Assembly (NCBI GenBank): GCA_039583875.1
Contig: CM077149.1
Span: forward strand, 22,271,194-22,335,193
DNA from: Platanthera guangdongensis
Lineage: Eukaryota; Streptophyta; Magnoliopsida; Asparagales; Orchidaceae
Direction of reading: 5' to 3'
DNA length: 64,000 nt
The notes under the pieces are model-generated. The model saw only the letters and a program-made list of their open reading frames with translations. It had not been told where the DNA came from and ran no database searches. The first letter of the stretch is position 1, and every line of letters starts with the position of its first letter. The position numbers were made by a program, and so were the translations under genes. Positions 43,291 to 54,799 of this stretch are shown here, piece by piece.

Positions 43291-44930
43291 GGATGACTAT
43301 GAACTGTACATCATAGTATGCTTGCCAAGATGCTTATTTAAGAGTGACTGGGAGAGTGATGGTGCCCATGACTGGTACTGGGACGTCCCCTGAAACACGT
43401 GCGCTGACAGATGCTAGTTCGCGGTTGTCAGTGGTCAGTTTGAGTTGGAGTAATGTGGATAAAAACAACACATTAACAACAATCTCTCTATCCACGAGGA
43501 CTTGGTTCAATTCAGTGGATGGGTCGCCAATTCTGATGGTTATACATCTCATGCTCTGACTAGGAGGCGGTCTCTTTTTTGATAAGAATTGATCAACCGC
43601 CCCCAGACTAGTTAGTCGCTGGATTTCTTTCTTCAGCCGATTGCATCCATTGGTGCTGTGACCTGGTCCCTGGTGGTATTCGCAGTACTTTGACAAATCT
43701 ACTCGGCCGGGAGCGAGCGGCATGGGCCTGCACAAGGCCAGATGGTTACGAATTGCTTCAAAGATCTTGCCTTGAGGGGGTGTTGAGTGCCGCAAACTGG
43801 CGCAGCTTATGCCGGACGTAGTTTCTCTTGTGCTCGAGGTACCCACCGTTCTCTAGCTTCCTCTTTTGGACCTTACCCGGACTTGGACTTTCCAGTGAGG
43901 ACTTTCTGATCGTGGTGAACCTTTTGATAAAGAGGGCTGCGAGTTCAATATAGTTGCTTATCCTTCCCTCTGTAGAGAACGAACCCAGGCTCGAGCTTCC
44001 CCTTTCAATGTTGTTGGAAACGTCAGGACCATGAATTGATCTGAAGCATTACGAGCGTGCATGATAGCTTCAAAATACTCCACGTGTGCCAGCGGGTTGC
44101 CAGTTTCGTTGAAATTGTGGATTTCAATGTCGTCTTCCGGGTCTGGTCCTGTCCAAGAGTCAAGTGAGCTGTAGTTAGGCAGATGTTTACTCGATCCCAG
44201 CTTCGTGACCGAGGCATCGAGTTTCATCTTGCTTCCATGATTCTCTTAGTAATGAGGACCGGCGAGGTGGTGATCCTACATCTCCTGGAATGGTGTCACG
44301 GGTGCAGGGGAGCTATTCGTGCTTGAAAACTCCTTCTCAATGTCGTACTCCTTATGCGAGCAATGTTTGGTTGAGGCAGAGAGTTCTCCTAGCAGTGGTA
44401 AGTCAGCCTGCTTGAAAGGCTGAGGAATTCTTGGCTGTTGGTATGCCGGATCATTCTGAATTGCGCGCATCATGCCTATGCGGGCGGTACTCAAAGGGGT
44501 ATATTCTTGAGGTGGATGTTGCCCCCCAGTCCCCTGAGGGTCACGACGACGGTTGTCTCCACGGGGCCCATCTTGACGCCTCTTCCCCTGCCTTACGAGG
44601 GCTTGTTCTTCTCTTTGCGGAACTTCTTGGGTCGGGCCATGATTTGGCTGCGGCATGGGATTGACTGGTGCTGGTAAACTTCTGAGTAGAGTGGGCATTT
44701 CGGTATGATGGTCCTTTATCTGGAGGACGCACCTCTCGAGGGCGCTAACAACTGCATACGCAGCTTCTGCCTCTATCGACACGTTCACTGGCGAGTGGGT
44801 GCGTGCCGGTTCAGTGAGTCCTCCGAGGACGAATCCTTCAGCAGTGCGGGCACATCTTTTTGCCATTTGGAGCAGGACTTGGAAGTGGTTGGGCTGGTGA
44901 TCTAATTCTTTTGAAGGATGCTGGGAATAT
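43291..44930 (-). pseudogene. TAT-like Ty3/Gypsy gag, minus-strand copy with N-terminus, decayed
   Basis: Read on the minus strand from about 44866. An N-terminal region rich in Arg/Gln is followed by the gag core (PLAHVEYFEAIMHARN, TTLKGEARAWVRS near 43980-44110). A shift near 43958 follows, then the knuckle-like CEYHQGPGHSTNGC near 43640-43685 and a region leading to protease. Stops at 44276 and near 43334 break it. Its 5' side lies next to a primer site and LTR in the correct orientation (44932-46200), so this copy keeps the true 5' structure. It pairs as an inverted repeat with 38873-40225. Confidence 0.8.
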
Positions 44931-44931
44931 T

Positions 44932-44951
44932 TCCCACAGACGGCGCCAAAC
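44932..44951 (-). other. Primer-binding site of the minus-strand TAT-like element
   Basis: On the minus strand TTTGGCGCCGTCTGTGGGA follows the LTR end CGCAACA. TGGCGCC-type primer sites are characteristic of TAT/Athila-like gypsy elements, unlike the initiator-Met sites elsewhere in this window. Confidence 0.78.
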
Positions 44952-45537
44952 TGTTGCGGGCTAACTCGATGCTCCGGTCAGACCAGATTCAATTGGACCG
45001 CCTTATCTTGCGGGGAGGTCGAGCGCGCACACAGTCATAGAAAAGGAAAGATCAACTCATGTTGTGATGACGTGAAAAAACCCCTTAACTGGTCAAAAAA
45101 CCACGTGACCGGATCTGTGCCGGTCAAAATCCACTAGCTGCTTGCGATTACAGTGCGTTTGGAGAATCGGGGCGACAGACCGCTCCCGTTACAATTTGAG
45201 GTGAGAGAAGAGGACTATAGCTCCCCGCAGGCAACAGGCTGTGTCGCGAGAGCGCTTTGGGTATGAGAATTTGAGTGGTGGCACTGGTACCCTGTAGGTT
45301 GGAGTGCGGGTCCGCCACGTGCCTACTTGCAAGGATCGTCCTCTTTCTTCTGCTCGCTCGGGGACTTAGGCGTTTTCCGGCTAGTGGTGCACTGGTGGCT
45401 CGCGGTGGCTTGTGGTGGCTCGCGGTGGCTCGAGGTGGCTGGAGGATGATCTAAGGGAGGAGTCCGGTAGAGCTCTGACCTGAGGAAGAAGATGACCCAA
45501 AGCCAAAAGATGAAGAATGAGGAGGCCCTGAGGCTCC

Positions 45538-45544
45538 TTTTATA
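45538..45544 (-). promoter_or_regulatory. TATA box of LTR K
   Basis: Minus-strand GGCTATAAAAGGAGCC, oriented toward the primer site at 44951. Confidence 0.6.
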
Positions 45545-45649
45545 GCCACCAGGGGAGGAATATGGCGGGCCCTACCACCAAGGTAGTGGGCTAGTCGGTG
45601 GTTACCCACCAGATCGGATGGTGAGGAAAGCCCACCACGATCGGACGAC

Positions 45650-46100
45650 GGGTAAGCCGCCGATGGCGATGGGGCAGACACGCGCCGGCGGGGCCGGCCA
45701 AGGGGCGGCCTGGCCCGCGGCCAGGCCAGCGGCGGCCTATCCAGCGGCCATGGCCAGGCCGATGACGACTAGGCCGGTGCCTGCGGCCAGGCCGACAGGC
45801 GCGACCTGGCCGGCTGTGGCCCGGCCAGCGGCGGGCTGACCGGCGAGAATGGCCTAGCCGGCCGTGGGCGGGCCGGCGGCGGGCTGGCCAGCTGCAGCCA
45901 GGCTGGCAGCACCCTGGCTGCGGCCTCGCCTGCTGTAGCCCGCGTTGCAGCCGCAGCGATGGCCTAGCTGCCGGCGGGCCGCGGCCTGTCCGACAGCTGT
46001 TTCTCGGCCAACAACGACCACTCTATCGGCGACGGCCAGCCGCCGCCGGCGGTGGCCAGCCAGCAGCGGTGGAGGCCGGCGGTGGAGGCCGGCCGGTGTT
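45650..46100 (-). repeat. GGCC palindrome-rich array in LTR K
   Basis: Irregular repeats of GGCCGG, GGCCAGGCC, GGCCGGCC and GCCGGCGGCGGGC make up about 450 bp of very high GC. It sits upstream of the LTR's TATA box on its own strand. Open frames (45618, 45945) are composition artefacts. Confidence 0.75.
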
Positions 46101-46177
46101 TACCTCCCAATGGGGGTGGTTTTAGTGGAGAGAGAGGTAGTGGGCCCCACCCTCATGCTCTCCTCATCATGGTAGGT

Positions 46178-46232
46178 GGGGTTGACTAGTCAACCCCATG
46201 ATCTCCCATTTTGGGAGGGGGAGATCATGGGG
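46178..46232. repeat. Two adjacent perfect or near-perfect inverted repeats
   Basis: GGGGTTGACTAGTCAACCCC is a perfect 20-base palindrome at 46178-46197. CCCATGATCTCCC (from 46195) pairs with GGGAGATCATGGG (to 46231) around a loop at 46208-46218. They share the CCCC at 46194-46197, so the two hairpins exclude each other. Confidence 0.8.
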
Positions 46233-47101
46233 GGAGCATGCCTTATATATGATGGTGTAACCCATCAATCTTGTAGGATTCAATTCACCTGCATCTAAGT
46301 GGTAGGTGATTAATTAGTCACTGAGGTAGGTGCCTTGTTGGGGTACTGATGTATCATCCAAGTGTGGATCTGAGCTATAGGGATTAATTGTCGTAGGTAG
46401 GAGAGTTTTGCTCTCTGAGTGTATGACCTTTGTGCCTAAGGTAGGTAACCAGTTTGTCACTGAGCTGTAGGTGCCTAGAGTTGCACTAGCTAGGTACCTA
46501 GAAGGGTACTGAATTGTAGGAGTACTGCAACACTCTGAGAGTAGGGCCTTGTGCCTGAAGTTGTAGGCCTGAAAAGCCTGAGCTGTAAGCCTTAGAGATA
46601 AGGTTGAGGTAGGTGGCTTGCGGGTCACTGAGTGTGGGAGCACTACATAGCTCTGAGGTAGGATCCCTGAAGGATCTGAGGTAGGGTTGTCCTCCCAGCC
46701 TGGGTGTAGGGCTTAACAGCCTGAGGTAGGTGGTCTGTTGACCATTGAGTGTAGGCCCTTGTGACTGAGAAGTGAGTCTTGGAGATCCCGCGGGATCTAT
46801 GGTGTTAGCTCTTAGGAGCATTTTGAAGGAGTTGTGTCTAGTCTAACAAGTTAGTTGGATAGGTTGGAGGGAAAGTGGATGTTCCCAATTGGGTAACCAC
46901 TAAAAATCACTGTATTTTTCTATGGTTGTTTTTCTTATCTTATTTACAGCTGTTAAGGACAAACTCAAGATCACGCTAAGCTGAAAGATAAAAGAAAACA
47001 TCAAGATACTATAAAGAAAGCAAAAGATAGTCTCAAAGAGACAAACAACCTATTCCCTCCCCCCTCTAGGTGATTTAGCTATCCTGAAACATAGACTTTC
47101 A
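46178..47101 (+). repeat. Sirevirus-like LTR J, left boundary uncertain
   Basis: The 3' half resembles element A's LTR in order. There is a TATA-like TTATATAT at 46243, a zone of imperfect TGAGGTAGG/GAGTGTAGG repeats, GGAGGGAAAGTGGATGTTCCCA near 46866, and a CCCCCCTCTAGGTGATTT block near 47060, with the end CTTTCA at 47101. No primer site follows, so it is a 3' or solo LTR. The upstream part holds two strong inverted repeats (46178-46232). Confidence 0.55.
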
Positions 47102-48215
47102 GGCGTTGTCTTTCCTACTGATGCCTATAGGCGCGACCACTGTCAGGAACGCTCAGTTGTTGGTGATTCGGGGAAAACCCGAGATTTGATGCTTCTGAAG
47201 ATATTATTTCCCGCATGGCTTTTGAAGAATCTGAGAAGAGACGTAGGGATGTCACGGCGAGGGCCCGACTCAGGATAGAACAGCTGGATGAAGATGTCGC
47301 GCGGGTACCTGCGCAGGACAAAAAGCTGCCAAAAAGCTTACTGGGAGGCGAGTCGTCATCCAAGCTGGCAAAGTTTACGAACGCCCTTGGCTTTCACCGA
47401 GGCATCTGAGGGTCGGTCATCATTCCCCTTATTGTGGGGGCAGATCTCGGCGAGCAATCTCGCACACATACACAGCTACATATCGCTTGCAGACATAGAG
47501 AGCTACGAAAATAAACCTACTCAAAGCGCATAGACCCCGAGACGGTTAAGCTCCACATCTTCGGCTCTGCACGGTCATCAATCCTACCAAGGATCGACTT
47601 CCAAGTCTTCAGCTCCTCCAAGGGTTGTGGCTGCGTGGTTAGTACGTAAGTGCTCGCATCCACCCTGACCGATGTATTTGGGGAAGAGGACGCGGAAACC
47701 GAAGAGTTGTTGCTTCCGGCAAGAGGTATATCCCTACGAAGCGCGTCAATACTATTTGAAAAAAGAAGACTAATTTTTCTCTTACCTGCAGCGTCTCCTC
47801 GCTTACGGGAGATCCTGGCGGCGATATTGTGCACCATGTGGGATGCCCTGACACATATCAGAGCACAGGTTGTCAGGCTAGAGGCGGAGTTCACCAAACT
47901 GAAGGCAGGGCTCGGTTGTACTGACAGATAACTGAGGGCGTGACAACCTTTCTCTATTTCCTTCCCGTCAAATGTAATTGCAACAGTAGATGATAAGAAT
48001 AATTTTTAGTATATTTAGTTACATCTTTGTCTATTTTATTGTTGATATTGCCCACGACCTACGGCTGGATGATACCTGGCCGCGTGGTCGAGAACCCGCT
48101 AGGAAGGTAAGCGCGCGCGACTACTCGCAAAAGGGCGCCTTCTGACTTCACTTCTCTTTCTTTGTTGATGCTATAAATAGAGGACTTCGACATTTTTTTA
48201 TTTATTCTAAAAGTA
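47102..48215 (+). other. Mostly unassigned sequence with short coiled-coil ORF remnants
   Basis: Two short plus-strand frames (about 47215-47409 and 47650-47931) are rich in Glu, Arg and Leu with heptad-like spacing (RARLRIEQLDEDVARV; IRAQVVRLEAEFTKL). They could be the C-terminus of a TAT-associated ORF of the type seen at 48216-49390. No start or domain can be named. The AT-rich stretch 47940-48215 holds nothing I can identify. Confidence 0.35.
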
Positions 48216-49390
48216 CTAATACCCTTTTAAAAATGACATAAGATCCTCCCCCACTTAAATCCAGGTGCGCAGCCGCTTTCCTTAGCGACAAACTGCCACG
48301 CCAGACACTAAAACACGTGGACTTGGCGGTCTTCCTGTCGAAGCATCTGCTGGGCGGGTCTCTATCCGTGCGTCCTCCGAATAAAGAAGAGAGGGTGAAC
48401 TCGGTGTTCAGGGATGAACTCATCGCCCCCTTGATCACCTTGGGGCAGGCTGGACCCATCCCGTTTTCCAAAAGGTCGCAGAGATTTTGAGCAATTATGG
48501 GACTGTACCCGCTCAACTGTCGCCTAACTCTGTAGTGATCATGATGTCTTTCGTGACGTACCTGAGGTTGGAGAAGATAACCTTTTCCTTGGAGGTATTT
48601 TGCTATCTCTTCCGGATGAAGGCCTTAAAGTGCGGGCAAGTACAATTTCGATTTGACAAGATGCAAATTGTGAATGCAGTGAGTGCTCCCGCGGGTTGGC
48701 GATCTCGGTTCGCATTCTTAAAAGGTAATCTGGGCGGCATAAACGCCCTTTCTTCCCTTCGCGCGAAAGAGGCCTTCTATCCCCCAGCTTTGTCTGAGGT
48801 TAGCTGGCGGATCGTTCGTTATTTGAAGAGGGAGTACTTGGACAACCGGTTTTATGTTTGTCGGGTCAAGGACGTGGTGGACACCCTTGTCAAAGAGTGC
48901 AAGCTTTTTCGAAAAGCCTATAAATATTTTTGCGTACCTGCTCTGAGACCTTTGTGATTTGTAGTTGTCTTGATGGTGTCGGGCTCCAGACCGCGAACCC
49001 CTTCTGCGGACAAGACGTCGATCATCGAGGAGCAACATGCTCAGCAAGAAGCGGGAGTTATCGCATCCGTCATCCCGACTTTAAGGCAGAGTCCGCACTT
49101 TGAGTCAATTATACCGTCGATCATCAGGGGACCTGAGTCCGTGAAGATTAACACAAAACTATCCTCCTGTATAGAGAGACCGCATGAGTGCACCACCATG
49201 CATTGGCAGCTGCCCGGGCGATCTGCGGCCCGACCGATCGCAGTAAGGTATAGACGATCCCCGCAACGGACTTGTCTGCAAGAGTTGTCGCGACGAACTT
49301 GCGGGCTCTATCCTATAACAATGCAGATTGGAGTCTCCTTGGCGACGCAATGGCCATTAATTCCTGCCTGCGAGAGAGATTGAAAGTAAA
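48216..49390 (+). pseudogene. ORF resembling the 'gypsy type transposon' domain (Transposase_28), decayed
   Basis: Frames around 48420-48960 contain HPVFQKVAEILSNYGTVPAQ, LSPNSVVIMMSFVTYLR, FSLEVFCYLFRMK and GWRSRFAFLKGN. That order matches the plant family annotated as putative gypsy type transposon (PF04195, Transposase_28), which rides in TAT-like gypsy elements. A frameshift near 48430 separates the N-terminal part (NSVFRDELIA). Another near 49250 moves to the frame with SARVVATNLRALSYNNADWS. Despite its name no transposase chemistry is shown for this family. The assignment is from memory of the family's sequence pattern. Confidence 0.55.
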
Positions 49391-49879
49391 ATCTAATCAT
49401 AACCACGACTTTCCCCTTCTTACCTGTGCAGAGAAGGTAACTCTTCTGCGGACTCCTACTAATGTAGGAAAAGAGGGCGGCAGACGAAACAGGGTTCCAC
49501 TGAGAGCATGCCCAATCTATCAAGCGCGGGGCGGAAACGATGATCCGCCTTTTAAAGGGAAAAGACATGTTGAAGCCCGCGTTCGCGGACGTCGACTACA
49601 GGACTCTTTTTGCGGGCCACCCAGAAGCGGCACCTCCGAGCTCGAAGGAAGACTCGTCATAATATTAACTGCGTCCATCATCTCAAAGTTTTGCTTGTTG
49701 CAGATCCTTCTTTGCTATTTACCTATTTCCCACTGTTCCTGAATGTTATAAATTTATTAGCTGTGTAAAAGGACTTACTTGATTATGGTTGTTACTTTGA
49801 TTCCTCTCACAGTATGTTATGCTTATGAAATATGAATGAGAGTAGTAGGCGACCTTAGTTCGAGCGCTTACTCATTTAG
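49391..49879. other. Unassigned spacer
   Basis: No supported ORF. The frame that continues to 49742 loses the family pattern after about 49395. Confidence 0.4.
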
Positions 49880-50205
49880 ATCAGAGAAACCTAGACGACC
49901 CCAAGCTGAGCGTCCGCCTTTTAGATAAGGAGAAAACTCAGGCAACCTCGAACCGAGTGTCTGCTTATTTAATAAGGAGAAACCCAGGCGACCTCAAACC
50001 GAGGGTCCTCCTTCTAGATAAGGAAAAAACTAGGCGACCTCAAGCCGAGTGTCCGCCTATTAAATAAGGAGAAACCCAGACTACCTCGAACCGAGTGTCC
50101 GCCTACTATATAAGGAGAAACCCCATGCGACCTCAAGCTGATTGTCCGCCCATTTGATAAGTAGAAAACCAGGCGACTTCAAATCGAGTGTCCGCCTATA
50201 CCATT
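49880..50205 (+). repeat. Minisatellite, six to seven units of about 46 bp
   Basis: The unit is roughly ATAAGGAGAAACCCAGGCGA followed by CCTCAAACCGAGTGTCCGCCTA. Unit starts (ATAAGG) lie near 49925, 49971, 50018, 50063, 50109 and 50157. Units differ by several bases each. Confidence 0.8.
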
Positions 50206-51310
50206 ATTCTGAGCTGTTGCTGAGCATCACGAATTGTCCAATGAACAGATCTTGGCGAAGTGTTGCGAGTAGTCGAGCGAACACTTGCGGGACAGATCAT
50301 GGCAAAGCGTCGCTACTCATTTGGTCGGACACCTGCCTCGGGAAATGAAAGGGATTCCAACCATGGGGTCCGCTTATAAGAGGTTAAGGATTACAACCGA
50401 AACCAAAGCATCTGCAGGGATCTCGTCTACGCACAATGCTGAAGAACGTTGGTGGGGAATAAGCATCTGTTGCTCGGAGCTTGTTCACGGAAGGGAATTA
50501 ATAACAATGGCAACGCCTCGATCAATGCGCGCCTGGTCAACACATTCAGACCTGCCTCATATACCACTCGAGAGTATCTCACGAGGACAATTATCACGGT
50601 CTTATGGTTGGGGAAGTGACTCACACCAGCAAGAGGGTATAAGGCCCGAGGACCTAGGTTCACGACATCTGGATACTTCCGAAGGGGTCCAAGCAGGCAC
50701 CGGTAACCACATACGAGCATTAATCCCGAGTTTGTTTTAGTTAGTTTCAAATGTCAGATACCCCGGGAGTGCGTATCTCGCATTACCTAAAAACTTTTCA
50801 AAAGAGATGATGTTAGATCTTTTACTTAGAAAGAACATGCAAAGCTCTTAGATTAGTGGATATATGGAGCAGGTAGAGAACACAAAACACAGTCGTCGAG
50901 CCACTTGCATTTGTTAGGCGAGCGGGTTGCTCTGATCATCGTTCTCCACCAGGAGCAGGATACATTCCTCCACTATGCCGGCAAACCAAGCCACCTTGAC
51001 TGCCATCGGGACATATTCTTCCACCAGGATTGTGGTTTGCACACCTTCAAGAGGAGTGGAACGTATTCCTCTATTGCGCCCGAAGATCGGACCCCTCCCA
51101 CTCTGGGTGGCACATACTCTTCCGCCTAGTTTAATGATATGATATAACATTCTCAGGCCGCTTTTGGGTCACTCCTGACCCTGAACTGTTTTACTCCCAG
51201 CGGGAACTTCAAAACCTTGTGATAGGTCGATGTGATAACCTGAAAGTCATCCAGGAGAGGTCTCCCAAAGAACGCATTGTAACTGTTGGGGGCATCGATG
51301 ATAAGGAAGG
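50206..51310. other. Unassigned sequence, probably decayed retroelement
   Basis: About 1.1 kb without a recognisable domain. Several short frames exist on both strands with no motif. It lies just downstream (minus strand) of the gag-protease pseudogene and may be its decayed pol. Confidence 0.35.
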
Positions 51311-53101
51311 ACTCCTACCTAGCTATCCCACATAGGATGACCGCCAGATCCGCGCTTCCTTCAACTTCCTTCCTTTCTCCTAAGAAAACATAGAGTTGAC
51401 TATCATAGGCTCTCAGTGGCTCGTCCTTTTTCAATATCTCATAAGTAGGTTTGAACAAGACATTGATAGCGCTTCCTATGTCTACTAAGATTTTGGCGAC
51501 TGCGTAGTCTCCTAAGACGGCTTTCATGACAACCGTGTCATGGAAGGGGTTGATAAATTGAGGGAGATCCTCCTCTTTAAAGGTCACCACCCCGCGAGGA
51601 GGCGGAGCCAGTGATGCTGAAGCTACTTCCCTTCCATACAGGAGCCTTGAGCTTCCTTCACGAGATGACTCCACTCCGGCCCCGCCATGAATGCTATTGA
51701 TGCTCCCTAGCGTACCAAATCCTTTCACTTCTACACCTTCTTCTTCCACACTTCCTTGCTCAATGAGGTTGCACCTCGAGACACTTGACCCCTCTCCCAT
51801 TTTCTCTTTCCCTTTCCAGGACGAGGACTTCTCCGACTGTCTTTTTGTTAGCAGATACTCTAACACTCCTTCCTTTAGCAGCTTCTCCACCAGGCTACGA
51901 AAAACCCGAAAATTTTTTGTATCATGCCTCACGTCGTGGTAGAACTTGCAATAGAGGTTTGGGTTCCTATTCATGAGTCCTCCTTTCATGGATCTTGGAG
52001 GTCGGAAGTCGGGTTATTGTTGAAGAATCTACAGAACTTCTTCCATCGTTTCTCTAATATCAGTGTACTCATGCACATCACTCCCCCACTACTCAGGGGA
52101 TGCTCTAACAACAATGGTGGCTCACCATTTTCCCCGTGTTGCGGTTGAAAGTGCCCCAACTTCATTTGTCGAAAAGTTCGAGGACTTTGATGATGAGAAT
52201 TATGCCCTCTTTGGTTTAGGGGGCGATACACCTGGCAGATGAAGTTACTCTGTTGCGAGGGTATTGAGGGACGATTGGAAGAGCTGTGCTGGCACTTCCC
52301 CTAGCTCTGAAAGGCTTGCAATGAAATCTTTGTTGTTGAACTCTCCTTCGATGAATTGGTTTGCCCTTTAGATAAGCTTCGCGCAAGTCCTAGGCATATT
52401 CTCACTGATCACAAACTTGAACAACCCAGGTCGGAGTCCGTTGGTAAAAGTGACTCGATAAACCTGGGGGTATATGCCCGACACCTCCATGATCAAACTC
52501 TGGAATCGATCCACATACCGTCTCATCATTTCCTTTGGCCTTTGCTGTTATTTTAAATAGCGCGTCGACGTCCACCCTGCGTCGCTTTGAGGTGGAAAAC
52601 CTTTGTAGGATGTCGAGCCTTAGCTCCAGGAAGGAGGTAACCGAACCGAGAGGAAGATTGTGGAACCATTCCCTCGCCTTTCCATCGAAGGTCATGGAGA
52701 GGAGCTTGCAGCGCGGGCCATCAGAAAGGGGCTACTGGGACACGATGACGTCAAAGTATTGAAGGTGAGAGGCTGTATCTTCCTTTCGTGTGAAGCGGGG
52801 AAGACAGGATCCCTGAAGCTATTAGGAGCGGTGTCCCTGGCGATTCCAGGGACAAATGGAGAGAAGACTTTTGTTCCCTCAACCAGTGCGTGATCATCGA
52901 AGTCCAGGATCCTTCTAGGTCGGGCGGCTTCTTAGAAGAGTCAGCGGCGGACACGGGCATCGTCTTCTTGCAAAAGAATTGGGGGTGAATTCTCCATCGG
53001 TGCGGGTTGATGAACGACAGTCGCGGGATCTCCCGGGCGCTGCCTATGCTGGATCGAAGAAGAAGAATCTGTGCGGACTTGGCTGTAGCGTCCTCGTGCA
53101 C
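51311..53101 (-). pseudogene. TAT-like Ty3/Gypsy gag and protease start, second family, decayed
   Basis: Read on the minus strand. The gag core MTFDGKAREWFHNLPLGSV and LELRLDILQRFSTSKRRR lies near 52580-52700. Then comes a knuckle-like YCKFYHDVRHDTKNF near 51930-51960, a long linker, and a protease-like AKILVDIGSAINVLF near 51460-51505, in which the expected D-T/S-G reads D-I-G. Stops and shifts separate the pieces. It differs clearly from the gag at 43291-44930, so it belongs to another TAT-like family. Its 5' end is not visible before element F. Confidence 0.7.
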
Positions 53102-53292
53102 TCCAGATTGGAGCTTCCAAACTGCATTTTGGGAGGCCGCATGAAGGTCGCCTGCCGACTATCCGCGCCCAATATCATCGCGCCCCCAGGGGAAGTCTGC
53201 TTGTATTCCAGAATGTTCACCCGGGAGGTCGGCAAACACTGAGAGCGGTTGCTTGGCAAGTAGTCTCTGCTTCTGCTTCTGTCGGATGCTTT

Positions 53293-54799
53293 TGTTAAAT
53301 TTTCTCAACGTGGTCAGCAAGATAGCCCAAACACCAAATTAATATCTTCGGAACTACCCAGTTCGCACGCTGAACCTGCGGAAAACCCAAGGACTAGAGG
53401 TTGCACCCAACAAAACAATGGAAGCACAAGAAGGTCTTATTATGCATTCACTTCTTTACAATCCGAGGCATACATAGCGAGACATGATTTCGCTAGTATT
53501 ACAGCTGTAAACAGAAAGGACCAAAAAACAAGCCGGGCGGACAGCACTCCAGTCCGCCGAGACCGCGAGGTCGCCGAGACCGCTGAGCTCGCCCAAGCTA
53601 TGCTGCAAACCGCCGAATACCACGGAGTCCGCCGAGACCGCGAGGCCGCGCGGACAGACCGTTATTCGCCTCCTGCTGAACCCGAACTGAGGAACTCCCC
53701 TACCCGCCTGAAGCCGGCGGACAGGTTATTGAAGCTGGGAAAGTTGAAACAGAACTGACAAGCCGCAGAGCGACCTCCTGCTGAGTCCGCAGAGACCGCA
53801 CACTTCCAAGCACTGACCGAAGTCACAGCCAAACTCCTGGCTCCTTGAAGTTATCCGCGCGACGTTACTTAGGTTACTGTAGATGTGCCAGGGGGGGTCC
53901 TATTTATAGGCAAGGTGAGGAGTGTGGTCACCGCCCAAGAGATAGCGACACCGCCCCAGTCCGCGCGAACACAAACGACTGTCCGCTCAGTCCGCGAGGA
54001 CTTAGCCAGTCACCAAGGGAAACCGCCAGGAGCAAGGCAACCATTGACGAACCCTCTCCAGTCCGCCCAAGCTAAGCGGACAAGGCACCAGCCCGCAAAG
54101 CTCCAACCACTGCAGGACATCACCCTCTTCAAAGGCAGTCCGCACCAACCCGAGGCAGTCCGCAAGACTCACACCTCAATCCGCCACAAGTCCACGACCA
54201 AAGGCAAACAGCAACAGTCCGCCCGGTCACAGCGGACTTCGCGGATACGGCGGACACCATGAACTTGACACCAAGTGTGACCAAGTCCAAAACCATCAAG
54301 GGCCAGTGCGAGCATGGCGGACACAAAGTCCCGTCCGCCAAACACCCTAGCACAGACCGCAACCAGTCCGCGAGCTCCTCGCACTTGTCCAACACAGCAG
54401 CTTCCTCCCGGACTCCAAACACCAGTCCGCCAACCGGTCTCCACAGCAAGACCTGCTGTAACACCTGAGCTCGACAAGGCCCAGTCCGCAACAGCCCAAA
54501 CCGCGGACACACCAGTCTGCAAGGCTTCCCGCGAACTCGAACCAACCCGCCAACAGCGCAAGCTTGCACCCGCGACCACTGAGCAAAGCATCAGCCCGCA
54601 AGCCTCTCTATCCGCAGATACCAGGCCGCACCAAACCGCGGACTCCATGCAACAACCCGCTCAGAACACAGCCGGCTTCCACCAGACATTTCACCAGGCC
54701 GCAACCTCAGTCCGCCCAGTCCGCCCAGTCCGCCAACGCTGTCCGCCACAGGCCGCGCGGCCTGTCCCGTCACCCACTTCCACTTCACAAATTTCAACA
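53293..54799 (-). repeat. Element F 3' LTR
   Basis: 1507 bp. On the minus strand it starts TGTTGAAATTTGTG at 54799 and ends AATTTAACA at 53293. Dense GTCCGC/GCGGAC motifs lie upstream of the TATA box (53901-53908). Confidence 0.94.

Larger units (their letters stand above)
44952..46177 (-). repeat. Minus-strand LTR (element K, TAT-like); outer boundary uncertain
   Basis: The inner edge is TGTTGCGGGC on the plus strand at 44952 (minus-strand end CAACA), adjacent to the primer site. A minus-strand TATAAAA is at 45538-45544. Upstream of it on the minus strand lies an extremely GC-rich block of GGCCGGCC and GGCCAGGCC repeats (about 45650-46100). The outer end could not be fixed. I stop before the palindrome at 46178. 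Confidence 0.55.

Noticed and set aside
45618..46175. Ala/Arg-rich ORFs in the GGCC block as a host gene or CpG-island exon
   Set aside because: The sequence is simple GGCC-type repeat inside an LTR. Codons follow the repeat rather than a protein pattern.
54129..54648. Long overlapping ORFs in element F's LTRs (also 59868-60387)
   Set aside because: Shadow frames of the GTCCGC repeat array, duplicated because both LTRs carry them.
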